DNA of 50,831 bases from NCBI GenBank assembly GCA_021786375.1, contig JAJYNL010000076.1:1-50831 (forward strand). The letters are read 5' to 3'. Below are positions 1 through 9,106 of this stretch, piece after piece. The notes beneath the pieces were generated by a model. That model was not told the DNA's origin, did no database searches, and worked only from the letters and a program-made list of their open reading frames with translations. The translations under genes were made by a program, and so were the position numbers. Each line of letters opens with the position of its first letter. The stretch's first letter is position 1. The stretch is from Actinomycetes bacterium (GTDB taxonomy: Bacteria; Actinomycetota; Acidimicrobiia; Acidimicrobiales; Acidimicrobiaceae).

Positions 1-256
1 TGGCGGGTGGGCTATCCGTTGCTGAGCGGCACCTCGATGAGGTCGATGACGCTCCCGTCCTTTGCCGAGAGATCAAAGACCCTGAGTGTGAGGGTTCCTG
101 TTGATCTTGGGTTGGCGGTTGGCCCTCTTGGCTTCGCGCCAGCCGGAATGCGGGTGTGACGCTTGCGTCCTTGGGTGTTTGGCCGCGTCTGTCCGTACTC
201 ATGCGCTTATCGGGCCAACCCAGTGCGGCCCTCGATCTGTTTCTGTTTCCTGCTGG

Positions 257-2083
257 TTATGGAAGCGCGTATGGGAGTGGTTTGGGTGCGGGAACTTCCT
301 GGAATCGAGCATCCTTCCAGGTTGCGTTCGGTGGGATCGGGAAGCCGAGTGGGCTAAGCGTGGTGAGCCTGCTGTCGTAGTAGAAGTGCATGTTGAAGCT
401 GCTTCCGCAGTTTGTGGCGCTGGACGGAAGGCCGTCGATCCCGCCGTAGTTCTGGGCGATCGAGCCCACGAAGTACAGGGTGCCCAGTTTGCCGCCCGAG
501 GCGCTGCATGTCGGGTCCTGGAAGGTGAAGGAGCCGTTGATAGCCATCAGTGCCCCCATCAGCACCGCGTCGTTGCTGTGTACGGAACTTGGGAGCCAGG
601 TTGCTCCCTGGCAGTAAGTGTTCACCGGGGTGGAGGTCCAGGTGGTGTTGGCTACTTCGATGTTCTGGCCTGCGACGAGGCCGAGCACGTCGGTGGTGTT
701 GGAGGGATTGGCGCAGCTCGTGTAATAGGTGTTTCCATTGATTATCAGGTTGTTCTGTGCATAGATGGTGATGTTGCCGGTCTCCTGGCCCTGCACGATG
801 GCGTCACCTTCGGAGCAGGGGTAGGAATTTGTGTTGGCGGCATTGACGAATACGGCGGAAATGGCAGTCGAGGTGGCCGGGATTTGGACAGACGTAGAAC
901 AGGCCAAGGTGTCACCGGAGGGAGGCGCCACGACGGTTATCTCCGCTAGGTCGGGGTAGGTGCTGAGCGGCAGATCAGGACCGGTCGGGCAGGTGAGGGT
1001 GGACGCCGTCTCCGGGCTGTAGATGTTGAGCGTCGGCGCGGGATTCCCGGTCGGGCTTGAGGGGAAGGGATAGCTGCCGAAGATGATGTAGGTGGGTCCG
1101 TAATAGGTGCAGCCCGCCCCCGAGTTGATCGTACCGGCCGGCCAGTTGACCACGGGTGCCGAAGTCGGAGGGTTGTTTCCGGTAGTTCTCGGGCATTTGG
1201 CGGTTGAGCTGTTGTTGGTGATGTAAAGGATCCCGGTGGCGCAGCCACTATTGGAGGAGTAGAGGGGCGTGCTGATGTTGTTGGCATTGTTCAGGTAGTA
1301 GACGTCGTTGGTGTAGATGTCCGGCAGGAAGTTGGTGCTCCCATTGGGGACGTTGTTGAGATCGAAAAGGTACTTTGCGCAGTTGTTGTTGTTGATGTAG
1401 GTGGTATTGAATACCCCGTTGGGCGGCGTGTTGTTCGGATTATCGGTGTATTGCCCGTACTGGTAGAGGCAGTAATAGGGTGTGCTGGTGCCGGTCGCCA
1501 CGTAGCCCAGCGAAGGGGCCATAACGTTGGTGTTGGTCAGCAGAGGGTAGGTGGGGTACCCCTTGATATTTAGTGCGACCTGTACCGAGCGGCTGTAGGT
1601 CTGGGCGCCGTTGTAGCCGTGAAGCGCGATTCCGGTCGAGGTGAGCAGCGGTCCGCCGGTGGTGGAGCCGGTCGGGTTTATCGAGTAGGTGAAGTATTCG
1701 CTGCTCGCTGAACCGTTGGTCGCCTGCGGGATGTTCACCCAGCTCGTGAAGGCCGGATTGGGTGCCGAGGCAGGGGGATTGTTGCCGTAGGCGGCGTAGT
1801 TGATGCCGTTGGCTGCCGCCTGGTTGAGGTGGTTCACGTAGTCGGCCACACCGGCCTCGGCCGCTGCCAACGCGCTTTGGTAGTCCTGGTTCCCACGCGA
1901 AAGCGGGAGAAGATTGGTGCTTGAGGCATAGGCCGCGATGGGGATCAGTACGAGCAGAACCACTGCGAATACCGCGATTACCACCGCCAGGTCGCCACGC
2001 TCGGACTCTCCAGCGCGCAGCAAGCGCGTTGGCCGGCTAAGAGACTTGGCCAGGTGCCGTTTTATCGATCTCAGCTGCTGCAT
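257..2083 (-). CDS. PilX-like pilus assembly protein (608 aa)
   Basis: Large secreted or pilus-associated protein, third gene of a minus-strand pilin-like cluster. A short basic N-terminus is followed by one hydrophobic segment at about residues 32-53 and then by a helix rich in Ala/Glu (QSALAAAEAGVADYVNHL). That is the layout of PilX/GspK-type minor pilins, although there is no clear GFTLxE prepilin motif. The remaining ~500 residues are rich in Asn, Thr, Ser, Pro and Tyr with scattered Cys, as in extracellular beta-rich domains. The ATG at 2083 has a GAGG ribosome site a few bases upstream. It lies 37 bp after the PilW-like gene and is probably co-transcribed with it. The exact role is inferred from the neighbours and the N-terminus; the C-terminal domain was not recognised. 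Confidence 0.7.
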   Translation of the reverse strand: MQQLRSIKRHLAKSLSRPTRLLRAGESERGDLAVVIAVFAVVLLVLIPIAAYASSTNLLPLSRGNQDYQSALAAAEAGVADYVNHLNQAAANGINYAAYGNNPPASAPNPAFTSWVNIPQATNGSASSEYFTYSINPTGSTTGGPLLTSTGIALHGYNGAQTYSRSVQVALNIKGYPTYPLLTNTNVMAPSLGYVATGTSTPYYCLYQYGQYTDNPNNTPPNGVFNTTYINNNNCAKYLFDLNNVPNGSTNFLPDIYTNDVYYLNNANNISTPLYSSNSGCATGILYITNNSSTAKCPRTTGNNPPTSAPVVNWPAGTINSGAGCTYYGPTYIIFGSYPFPSSPTGNPAPTLNIYSPETASTLTCPTGPDLPLSTYPDLAEITVVAPPSGDTLACSTSVQIPATSTAISAVFVNAANTNSYPCSEGDAIVQGQETGNITIYAQNNLIINGNTYYTSCANPSNTTDVLGLVAGQNIEVANTTWTSTPVNTYCQGATWLPSSVHSNDAVLMGALMAINGSFTFQDPTCSASGGKLGTLYFVGSIAQNYGGIDGLPSSATNCGSSFNMHFYYDSRLTTLSPLGFPIPPNATWKDARFQEVPAPKPLPYALP

Positions 2084-2120
2084 TCCATCCTCGGTTCGTA
2101 GAGGAAATCAAGTACACGCC

Positions 2121-2759
2121 TCACGGCGTGCTGTTGGCAAGGTTTCGCATCAGCACCGTGTTTGTCGCGTTCACAATTGGGCCGTTCGTGTTTGGCTGTA
2201 CGGATAGTGAAACAATTACCGATTCGATGGTCAGGGGGCTCGGATCGGTTACTCCCGTTGTTGGTACCGACGTGGTGGTCGCAATCGTTCCACCGCTGGG
2301 TACCGGCAGGTAGCTAAAGACGTTCTGGCTGACGAGATTGGAAATGGAAGTCCTAATCACACCCGTGCCGACCACGGTCTCGGTGAGCGAGCACGGGCAG
2401 GTGCCGGTTGTACCCGGAGAGGCCTGGGCGTTGACTTCGATCACTTTGCCAGTGCCGTCGGTGGTGTAGAACTCGAGCTGCGTCGGCGAGGCGAGCACAA
2501 TAGGGCTCACTTGGTTGATCCCGGTCGGGATCAATGCGTCGCGGATGTCCTTGGTCAGGACATTCATGGACAACAGAGCCGAGGTTGTTCCTCGGGCCCT
2601 GGCGCTCACGTTGCTCTGGGTTCCTTGGAAGTTGTAGATCGTCACTGCAACCGCCCCGAAGATGACCATGAATATGGCCATCGCAATGAGCAGTTCGACG
2701 AGGCTGAATCCCCTGTCTGCCAACTCTTGTTTGGCCTGGCGATCGTGGTGCTGGTTCAT
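2121..2759 (-). CDS. Prepilin with N-terminal methylation motif (PilW/GspJ-like, 212 aa)
   Basis: Type IV pilin-like minor subunit. After a short polar leader comes the class III signal DRGFSLVELLIAMAIFMVIF at about residues 15-34. A prepilin peptidase would cut after the Gly, leaving Phe at position +1 and the conserved Glu at +5. The hydrophobic helix runs on to about residue 45 and is followed by a pilin-like beta domain. Cys-Pro-Cys near residues 124-126 could form a disulfide. The length fits PilW/GspJ-type minor pilins. It sits between a PilV-like gene (21 bp upstream) and the PilX-like gene (37 bp downstream), so the three probably form one operon that primes a pilus or pseudopilus. 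The upstream ribosome site is weak. No prepilin peptidase or assembly ATPase is present in the window. Confidence 0.85.
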   Translation of the reverse strand: MNQHHDRQAKQELADRGFSLVELLIAMAIFMVIFGAVAVTIYNFQGTQSNVSARARGTTSALLSMNVLTKDIRDALIPTGINQVSPIVLASPTQLEFYTTDGTGKVIEVNAQASPGTTGTCPCSLTETVVGTGVIRTSISNLVSQNVFSYLPVPSGGTIATTTSVPTTGVTDPSPLTIESVIVSLSVQPNTNGPIVNATNTVLMRNLANSTP

Positions 2760-2780
2760 TGGCGCAGGGTGCTCTTGTGG

Positions 2781-4232
2781 CTAGAAGCTGATCGTGACGG
2801 TGGCAAGGGGTTGCGATGCCGAAAGAAAGGTCAGCGCTGAACCGAGAATCGTTCCGCTCGAGTTGACGACCTCGACGTTGAAGTATCCATAGGGAGCGTA
2901 GGGCGTTGCGGCCGCGACGCTCGCGTCGCCGAGGTTCGAGACCGCGGTTACCGCCGACTGTGGGTTGGGGCAGGCGGCGCCTGATCCGTTGTCCACCGGT
3001 TGGAGCAACAAGGCGTCACCACTAAGGGACGGAGAGGTGGTCGAGGGCGAAGTTGTATCGACCACCGTCGCCGAGATCTGGCCATAGTACGGGATTATCT
3101 GAGTGGTGGTTTGGGGAGCGGATGGCGCATACGCCGGCGAGGGAGTTGTGAAGGGGTATTGGGATGTGCTCGTGTTGATGAAACAAGTGCCATACCAATA
3201 CGTGTATCCGCCCGTGTAGGGGTAAAGAGAGCCCACCGAAGAGGTCGCGGAAAAGGTGGAGGCGGGATAGGTGAGCACGCCGCTCGTTTTAGTCAGGTTC
3301 GGATTTGAGAGCGTGAGCCCGAATTCCTGGGCCACCTGCATCGAGTTGTTGTCACTTGTGGGCAGCTGGACGGAGAAACCCTGGTCGTACTGGAACTGAG
3401 CCGGCGTTGTCGTGCCGGCCGTCACCTGCCATGTGGGAGCATACGGAGCCGAGGCTGAGGTTTGCGGAGTCGACTGCGCAAGAACGTAGCCCTCGTAGCT
3501 CAGGTCGACGTTGTAATTGCCCACCGGGAGGTTGGCGAAGAAGGCGCAGCCGTTTACGTCGGTCGAGGCGGCCTCAACTCCCTGCACCATGGCGCCCGTA
3601 GAGGAGTATCCCGAGATGCTCACTTGCACGTTCGGGTCACCGTTGCCGGCCGCGTTCTGCACCAGCACTGAGAGATTGCCGGTCTGGGTGTTGTACGCAC
3701 CGTACGGCGGGTTTATTACTCCGCTTTCGGTGACCGGGGTCGCCAGCCTTTGGTTGGTCCAAGTGACGGTGACCGTGGTCTGGATGACCGGGTTGAGGTT
3801 GGGGGCGTTTTCCGCGGCCGAAGCCGCACAGGACCCACTCGAGAAGGTTCCTGCACTCCAGCGCATGTTGGTGGCGATTGTGTAAGTGACCCCGCCAACC
3901 TTCTGGGTACTGGTGACGGTATTTCCGACATATTGTTGCGCCATGGCGTTGAAATTGGTGGTGCTGTTCGAGAGCGAGCGCAGGTTCTCCAGCTGGGCGG
4001 TGGCAAGGTTTGCCGCCACGACCCTATTGCGGTTGTCGCCGCTGACACGGACTGTGGCCTCGAGGAGGGCTGCGGCCGGGATAAGTGCGAGCAAAAGCAT
4101 CACGGAGGCGACGACAACCCCGACGATGGTGAACCCGTCGTCTGAGCGCCTAGCTACTCTCACTCCATCATGCTCCGGCACGTGATTAATTTCGACCCCC
4201 AGACCGCGAACCTTGAGTCGATCATCTTCCAT
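2781..4232 (-). CDS. PilV-like prepilin with carboxypeptidase-regulatory-like domain (483 aa)
   Basis: First gene of the pilin-like cluster. Residues ~32-55 contain a prepilin-type segment (DGFTIVGVVVASVMLLLALI). The position usually held by Glu+5 is Gly/Val here, so processing may be atypical. A pilin helix follows (AANLATAQLENLRSL). Residues ~185-255 look like a carboxypeptidase regulatory-like or CnaB-like beta sandwich: a Gly-Asp-Pro-Asn-Val turn, then TDVNGCAFFANLPVGNYNV and a YEGYV strand. Such domains are common in surface adhesins. The long tail is Ser/Thr/Tyr-rich. The start is uncertain: the ATG at 4232 has only a modest GAGCGGG upstream, and later GTG codons would give a shorter, more usual pilin leader. 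It is probably the tip or adhesin-bearing subunit of the fibre (inference). Confidence 0.75.
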   Translation of the reverse strand: MEDDRLKVRGLGVEINHVPEHDGVRVARRSDDGFTIVGVVVASVMLLLALIPAAALLEATVRVSGDNRNRVVAANLATAQLENLRSLSNSTTNFNAMAQQYVGNTVTSTQKVGGVTYTIATNMRWSAGTFSSGSCAASAAENAPNLNPVIQTTVTVTWTNQRLATPVTESGVINPPYGAYNTQTGNLSVLVQNAAGNGDPNVQVSISGYSSTGAMVQGVEAASTDVNGCAFFANLPVGNYNVDLSYEGYVLAQSTPQTSASAPYAPTWQVTAGTTTPAQFQYDQGFSVQLPTSDNNSMQVAQEFGLTLSNPNLTKTSGVLTYPASTFSATSSVGSLYPYTGGYTYWYGTCFINTSTSQYPFTTPSPAYAPSAPQTTTQIIPYYGQISATVVDTTSPSTTSPSLSGDALLLQPVDNGSGAACPNPQSAVTAVSNLGDASVAAATPYAPYGYFNVEVVNSSGTILGSALTFLSASQPLATVTISF

Positions 4233-4827
4233 GATGCCCGCTCTAAGCAGGTGTCGTTGCAGTGGCCAAGCCTAGCGTGTGCTGGTGCGCCCGCGCGGGC
4301 AGTTGGGCTGGCCATTTTCTCCACGCTCAAAGCACGGCCCGTCGCGTTTCTTAACCTTTCCGATTCCCCTGAAGGGGACCGCCTTATCGCCCGTAGTCCG
4401 CGCGCGACAACGCCCGGTCTTGACTTGGCGGTGTATGGATCACAAGGCGCTCACCAGCATCAATGATGCGTGTGAACTTATACTCGAGATTAAATACCTT
4501 CGGTCGTGGCGGCAAGTGTGCGCACGGCAGTCTTCGTCCCTCAGCACTCATTCCAGCCGACGGAGCGCGACAATGAGGGATGCCGCCCGGGAACTTTTGT
4601 ACGACGTTTCCCGCATGGGCTGGACTGGAAATTAATCTCTGCAACTGGGCACGGCATAGCGAGGCCGATCTTGGGCCGAGTCCCCATTGGAGCTATCTCC
4701 CATGGTTCACCTCGTTTGCCTTGCGAGCCCGTTATGAGGGCCCGCGTAATCTGAGGTGGAGAGGCGTAGGGTGGCTTCGGGGCCGCCTCGGAGTGAGGCG
4801 GGGTACGCCCAAGTGAGAGGGGGAGCC
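4233..4827. other. Intergenic region, no gene recognised
   Basis: About 595 bp between the divergent pilin-like cluster and carbonic anhydrase. It should hold the promoters of both units. A short palindrome, tcccctgaagggga, lies near 4366 on the minus-strand leader side. Short open frames here have no ribosome sites or recognisable products. No tRNA-like structure was seen. Confidence 0.5.
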
Positions 4828-5322
4828 TTGGCTGTACTTGAACCCGTGATTGATCATGCCTTTCACTATCGGGAGAGATTCGACGGCGCCGGGCTGCCAC
4901 TTACCCCGCGACTGAAGCTTGCCGTCTTGACCTGCATGGACTCGCGCATCGACGTCTTCGACATTCTCGGCCTACAGGTCGGCGATGCGCATGTCCTTCG
5001 CAACGCGGGGGGCGCCGCCACCGACGACGCGATCCGCTCCCTGGCCATCTCCCAGCGGGCGATCGGCACGCAAGAGATTCTTGTTTTGCACCACTCGGAT
5101 TGCGGGATGCTCAAGTTGAAGATGGAGGACTTCGTCTCCGAGTTGGAGAGCGAGACCGGTTATAGGCCGAGCTGGCTTGACGAGGGCTTCTCCGACCTCG
5201 GTGCTGATGTCGCGCGAAGCGTGGCGGCGCTTCGCCGCTCGCCGTTCCTGCGCCCGGGTACGCCGATCAGGGGCGTCTTTTACGACGTGGCCACGGGCCG
5301 GGTAACAGAGCCGTGCTCCTGA
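4828..5322 (+). CDS. Beta-carbonic anhydrase (164 aa)
   Basis: Cytoplasmic zinc enzyme that interconverts CO2 and bicarbonate. The zinc ligands are visible: Cys36 in LTCMDSRIDV, then His89 and Cys92 in LHHSDCGML; Asp38-Arg40 form the Asp/Arg pair of the beta class. The short single-domain form, with RNAGGAATDDAIRSLAIS after the first motif and DVATG near the end, resembles mycobacterial Rv1284-type enzymes. The TTG at 4828 is chosen because AGAGGGGGAG lies directly upstream; it gives a family-typical ~164 residues, whereas an earlier in-frame start only adds a low-complexity leader. It is a single gene. The ~410 bp after it hold no convincing gene. Confidence 0.92.
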   Translation: MAVLEPVIDHAFHYRERFDGAGLPLTPRLKLAVLTCMDSRIDVFDILGLQVGDAHVLRNAGGAATDDAIRSLAISQRAIGTQEILVLHHSDCGMLKLKMEDFVSELESETGYRPSWLDEGFSDLGADVARSVAALRRSPFLRPGTPIRGVFYDVATGRVTEPCS

Positions 5323-5732
5323 CGTGGCTGCAAGCTCGGGCTCTTACGGAGCAGGCCTTACCCTGAGCCGACTCGGCGCCAGTCACCCTTTCTGCGATGA
5401 AGCGTGCGCCGGCGACAAGACTCGTCGCCAATACATCCATCGCCACGTAAAGCTTTTGGAGATCATCCTGGGCGGCGGTACCATATAGCAAGTTTGCCCC
5501 GGCACGCCGCGGTCCGGAGGCAGTGGGACCGATCTGGCAGCTTTAACGGTGAGAACCTGTGGTGGATCGATTCCGGGAGTCAGCCGGCACGAGCATTCCG
5601 GCTGCGACCCCTGCGAGTGCGGCGGCCCGGTCCGGGTAGAATGTTTTAGTTTGCCCGGCGCGGGAAAAGTCCAGTCTTTCTGCATGGCGCATTGATTGCG
5701 CCGCTCCGCTCCGTTGGTTTATCAGATTTGGA
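5323..5732. other. Intergenic region, no gene recognised
   Basis: About 410 bp between carbonic anhydrase and the repeat/TPR gene. A minus-strand TTG frame (up to 5491) gives a 74-residue peptide, but it runs into the end of carbonic anhydrase and lacks a ribosome site, so it is not called. The stretch near 5640-5690 is less GC-rich and may hold the promoter of the next gene. No RNA gene was seen. Confidence 0.45.
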
Positions 5733-7178
5733 GTGGTTGTGGAAGAAGCATCTGCAGGGTCGAACCCTGAGCGCAAGCGAGCGCCAAGGGGAGATCGCCC
5801 CTATCGCCCCCGTGAGTCCGGTGGTTTCGAGGGCGAGCGCCGAGGCCGGGGTGACTCCGGTTATCCCGACCGCGGAGAGCGCAACTTCGGCCCGCGCCGC
5901 GAATTCCGGCCAAAGACCGGTGGCGGCCGCAACTTCGAGCGCCGTGGAGAAGGCGGAGATCGCCCCTATCGCCCCCGTGAGTCCGGTGGTTTCGAGGGCG
6001 AGCGCCGAGGCCGGGGTGACTCCGGTTATCCCGACCGCGGAGAGCGCAACTTCGGCCCGCGCCGCGAATTCCGGCCAAAGACCGGTGGCGGCCGCAACTT
6101 CGAGCGCCGTGGAGAAGGCGGAGATCGCCCCTATCGCCCCCGTGAGTCCGGTGGTTTCGAGGGCGAGCGCCCCGAGGAGCGCGGACCCAGGCGCAGACCA
6201 TACGTACCCGGCTCTGGTTTTGGTTCGGAGCGAGGTCATCGGGACGGTTACGCCCCACGCACGGGCCAAGGCCGGGCTCGCAAGCCACGAGGTTCGGAGC
6301 CCGGGAGGGAGGCCCCCCAGGGCGACCGCGGATACGGGCAGGGTGTGCAGCGGAAAGGCTGGGGAGCACTCACCGCCAAAGGAGCTGCGCGGATACGTCC
6401 ATTTGACGGAGCCCGCAGGTACGTGGGTGGGGACGAGGCGGAGCACCGGCACACGGGCGCCGCGCCCATGGATGAGTGGGTGGCCGACCCGAAGACTGAA
6501 GGCACTGCGACCAAGGCGCCCACACGTCGACGTGACCGGACCGGTTACTCGGTGGAGGCGATACTGCGCGAGGAAGTTCCACGAGGCTTGTCGGCCTACA
6601 AGACCGATGCGTTGCGAAAAGAGCTCACCGAGGCGATTCACGCCTACGAGGTGGATCGTTATCGCGATGCGAAGCGTTATCTGGATGCGGCGACGCGCTT
6701 TGCCAATGCCTCTCCGAGCATCACCGAACTGCTCGGGCTTACCCACTACCGGTTGGGCAACTGGTCCGCTGCCATTGGCTACCTCGAGTCGGCTTCCGAG
6801 ATGAGCGGCTCGCTCGACCAGGGCCCGGTGATGGCGGACTGCTATCGTGCACTTGGCAGGCATGACCGCGTCAAGGAGATCTACGAGGAGGTGGGCCGCG
6901 TGTCGCCCTCCCCAGAGGTCATGGCCGAGGCTCGCATCGTCTACGCCGGCTCGCTGTCGGATCAGAAGGAGTATGCGGACGCGATAAAGCTGCTCTCCCG
7001 CTTCGAGAAGCCGAATCGCACCAAGCCTCGCCTAATCGACTTGCGCCAGTGGTACATGCTCGGCGACCTGTACGAGAAGGTGGGCGAGATTGAGCATGCC
7101 CGACGGCTCTTTGGCCTGGTGGCCAAAGAGGATCCGAGCCTCTACGACGTCGCCGAGCGCCTGGCTGATCTGCGCTAG
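5733..7178 (+). CDS. Arg/Gly-rich tandem-repeat protein with C-terminal TPR-like domain (481 aa)
   Basis: Two-part protein of unknown function. Residues 21-130 are two identical 55-residue units (beginning [20 protein letters not shown]) and a third partial unit reaches about residue 147. They are rich in Arg, Gly, Glu, Phe and Tyr, like RGG-type disordered tails that bind RNA or drive condensation. A linker rich in Arg/Gly/Pro follows to ~residue 265. Residues ~285-480 form helical pairs of TPR type, for example [40 protein letters not shown] and [20 protein letters not shown]. The GTG at 5733 is the furthest upstream start, and its ribosome site is poor. TPR domains bind proteins, so an RNA-linked scaffold is a fair guess. 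It precedes fructose-bisphosphate aldolase by 65 bp. Confidence 0.8.
   Translation: MVVEEASAGSNPERKRAPRGDRPYRPRESGGFEGERRGRGDSGYPDRGERNFGPRREFRPKTGGGRNFERRGEGGDRPYRPRESGGFEGERRGRGDSGYPDRGERNFGPRREFRPKTGGGRNFERRGEGGDRPYRPRESGGFEGERPEERGPRRRPYVPGSGFGSERGHRDGYAPRTGQGRARKPRGSEPGREAPQGDRGYGQGVQRKGWGALTAKGAARIRPFDGARRYVGGDEAEHRHTGAAPMDEWVADPKTEGTATKAPTRRRDRTGYSVEAILREEVPRGLSAYKTDALRKELTEAIHAYEVDRYRDAKRYLDAATRFANASPSITELLGLTHYRLGNWSAAIGYLESASEMSGSLDQGPVMADCYRALGRHDRVKEIYEEVGRVSPSPEVMAEARIVYAGSLSDQKEYADAIKLLSRFEKPNRTKPRLIDLRQWYMLGDLYEKVGEIEHARRLFGLVAKEDPSLYDVAERLADLR
5790..6171 (+). repeat. Exact 165-bp tandem repeat (2.3 copies) inside a coding gene
   Basis: Copy 1 starts at 5790/5791, copy 2 at 5956 and a partial copy 3 at 6121, which stops matching after 6171. 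The period is exactly 165 bp (55 codons), so copy number can change without a frameshift. The two full copies appear identical base for base, third codon positions included, which points to recent duplication or gene conversion. Because the period is a multiple of three, other frames on both strands also stay open; these are shadows. Confidence 0.95.
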
Positions 7179-7243
7179 GGTCTAATCGTCAACGGTGCGG
7201 TCTCTGGCCGCACCCCTGCATCGATTCCCCTAAGGAGCATGCG

Positions 7244-8299
7244 ATGGCAAAGAATATCGAAGCCCTCTTGGGCGACCAGGCCGAATCGTTGTTAAATCAC
7301 AAATGCCTCGGCATTCCCAAGGAGAGCCTGCATCATCCGGGCCCGGGGGTGGTTGACGAGATATTTGCCTACTCGGATCGCAATCCGCAGGTGATGCGCT
7401 CGCTGCAGTCGCTCTACGGGCACGGACGACTGGCCAACACCGGTTACCTCTCTATCCTTCCGGTCGACCAGGGTATAGAGCACTCAGGGGCTGCCAGCTT
7501 CGCTAAGAATCCGGCCTATTTCGATCCTCAGGAAATCGTTGGGTTGGCGATGGATGCGGGATGCTCGGGTGTGGCCACGACACTGGGCGGCCTCGGAATC
7601 GTGTCACGCAAGTTTGCGCACAAGATTCCGATGATCGTGAAGCTCAACCACAACGAGCTGCTCACCTATCCCGCTAATGCCGACCAGGTCATGTTCGGTC
7701 AAGTACGCCAGGCGTGGGACCTGGGTGCGGCGGGAATCGGGGCGACGATCTACTTCGGCTCCGCCGGCGCCACCCGTCAGATTCAGGAGGTGTCAGCCGC
7801 GTTTGCCGAGGCGCACCGGCTGGGGATGTTCACAATCCTTTGGTGCTACCTCCGCAATCCTGCCTTCAAGACCGCCGAGGCCGATTACCACGTCTCGGCC
7901 GATCTCACCGGGCAGGCCAACCATCTCGGGGTCACGATCGAAGCGGATGTGATCAAGCAGAAGCTTCCCGAGAACAACGGTGGCTACATCAAGATCGGTT
8001 TCGGGCGGACAGATCCGCTGGTATACGAGAGGCTTACCACTGAACACCCGATCGATCTGACCCGTTGGCAGGTCATCAACTGCTATTCGGGCCGGATCGG
8101 ACTCATCAACTCCGGCGGCGAATCCAAGGGATCGAGCGACATGGCGGACGCGGTCCGCACCGCGGTGGTGAACAAGCGCGCCGGGGGTTCGGGCCTCATC
8201 GTCGGCCGCAAGGCGTTCCAGCGTCCGCGCGAGGAGGGCGTTGCGCTGCTCAACGCGGTTCAGGACGTTTATCTCGACTCCGCAATTGACATTGCCTAG
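7244..8299 (+). CDS. fbaB: Class I fructose-bisphosphate aldolase, DhnA/FbaB type (351 aa)
   Basis: Splits fructose 1,6-bisphosphate to dihydroxyacetone phosphate and glyceraldehyde 3-phosphate (and the reverse) in glycolysis and gluconeogenesis. The 351 residues match the length of the E. coli FbaB family. Family stretches include [13 protein letters not shown] (~70-82), [12 protein letters not shown] and [15 protein letters not shown]. Lys238 in EADVIKQK is the likely Schiff-base lysine by comparison with DhnA aldolases, and GGYIKIGFG follows it. The ATG at 7244 has AAGGAG upstream. It stands apart from the other sugar-phosphate genes at 28-31 kb but would feed the same pool. Confidence 0.93.
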   Translation: MAKNIEALLGDQAESLLNHKCLGIPKESLHHPGPGVVDEIFAYSDRNPQVMRSLQSLYGHGRLANTGYLSILPVDQGIEHSGAASFAKNPAYFDPQEIVGLAMDAGCSGVATTLGGLGIVSRKFAHKIPMIVKLNHNELLTYPANADQVMFGQVRQAWDLGAAGIGATIYFGSAGATRQIQEVSAAFAEAHRLGMFTILWCYLRNPAFKTAEADYHVSADLTGQANHLGVTIEADVIKQKLPENNGGYIKIGFGRTDPLVYERLTTEHPIDLTRWQVINCYSGRIGLINSGGESKGSSDMADAVRTAVVNKRAGGSGLIVGRKAFQRPREEGVALLNAVQDVYLDSAIDIA

Positions 8300-8323
8300 C
8301 GGGGCAGTGTCTTCGCACCTCGA

Positions 8324-9103
8324 GTGGACCGGGTGAGCCTTCACCTGGTCCAGTTTCTCTTCCTGGTCGGTGCGGCGATCCTGGCGGGCGTCGTGAATTC
8401 CGTTGCGGGGGGCGGCTCGCTGATCTCGTTTCCGGCCCTTCTTGCGGTGGGCCTGCCACCGGTGGTTGCCAACGTGACCAACTCGGTGGCCTCCTGGCCC
8501 GGCTACCTGGGTGGAACGCTCGGCTACAGACAGCTGCTGGGCCACCAGCGCTCCAAGATTGTTCATACCGGCGTTGCGGCCATCTTCGGCTCACTGGCGG
8601 GTACCGCCGTGCTGCTGCTCTCGCCGGCATCGGTGTTCAAGGCAGTCGTGCCCTTCCTAGTGCTGGGCAGCTGCGCCCTGCTGGCGTTTCGCGGCCACGT
8701 GGCCGCCCTCTTTGCCATGCTGCGCCGCAAGGAGGGGTCCGAGGTCGGCCTAATTGCCGCAGTGGGGATCGCGGCGGTGTACGGCTCGTACTTCGGAGCG
8801 GGACTGGGGATCATCCTGCTAGCCCTTCTCTCCATCTTCGCCGAGGGCAGCCTGCAGGAGCATAACGCCGTCAAGGTGGCCCTCTCGCTTGTGATCGCCA
8901 CCGCCGGCGATCTGGTCTTCGTCGTCTTCGCACACGTGTCCTACCTCAGTGTGGTGGTTATGGCGGGAGGATTCCTGATCGGCGGTCTCGCCGGTGCCAA
9001 GGTTGCCAGGAAGATGCCGGCCGGCCTGCTGCGCGGGCTCGTAATCGGCTACGGCACCATCATCGGCCTGGTTCTGCTCTACCAGAACCTTCACGCAAAC
9101 TGA
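8324..9103 (+). CDS. TauE/SafE-family (TSUP) membrane transporter (259 aa)
   Basis: Integral membrane protein of the sulfite exporter TauE/SafE superfamily. Members carry sulfite, sulfoacetate or related small anions; the substrate here is unknown. There are about seven to eight hydrophobic segments. The family signature ILAGVVNSVAGGGSLISFPA (~20-39) is followed by LPPVVANVTNSVASWPGYLGG, and the half-repeat GSYFGAGLGIILLALLS comes in the second half. The start is the GTG at 8324, shortly after the aldolase stop, so the two could be co-transcribed. The length is normal. Confidence 0.9.
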   Translation: MDRVSLHLVQFLFLVGAAILAGVVNSVAGGGSLISFPALLAVGLPPVVANVTNSVASWPGYLGGTLGYRQLLGHQRSKIVHTGVAAIFGSLAGTAVLLLSPASVFKAVVPFLVLGSCALLAFRGHVAALFAMLRRKEGSEVGLIAAVGIAAVYGSYFGAGLGIILLALLSIFAEGSLQEHNAVKVALSLVIATAGDLVFVVFAHVSYLSVVVMAGGFLIGGLAGAKVARKMPAGLLRGLVIGYGTIIGLVLLYQNLHAN

Positions 9104-9106
9104 GTG

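Noticed and set aside
12-215. Minus-strand stop-to-stop frame ending TLTLRVFDLSAKDGSVIDLI-like
   Set aside because: The peptide looks protein-like, but the frame has no start codon or ribosome site before a stop at about 208, so at most it is a decayed gene end; too weak to call.
5267-5491. Minus-strand 74-codon frame after carbonic anhydrase
   Set aside because: TTG start without ribosome site, overlaps the end of carbonic anhydrase, no recognisable family.
5646-6863. Long frames in other phases on both strands across the 165-bp repeat
   Set aside because: The repeat period is a multiple of three and lacks stops, so every phase stays open; the plus-strand frame from 5733 continues into a real TPR-like domain and the others do not.
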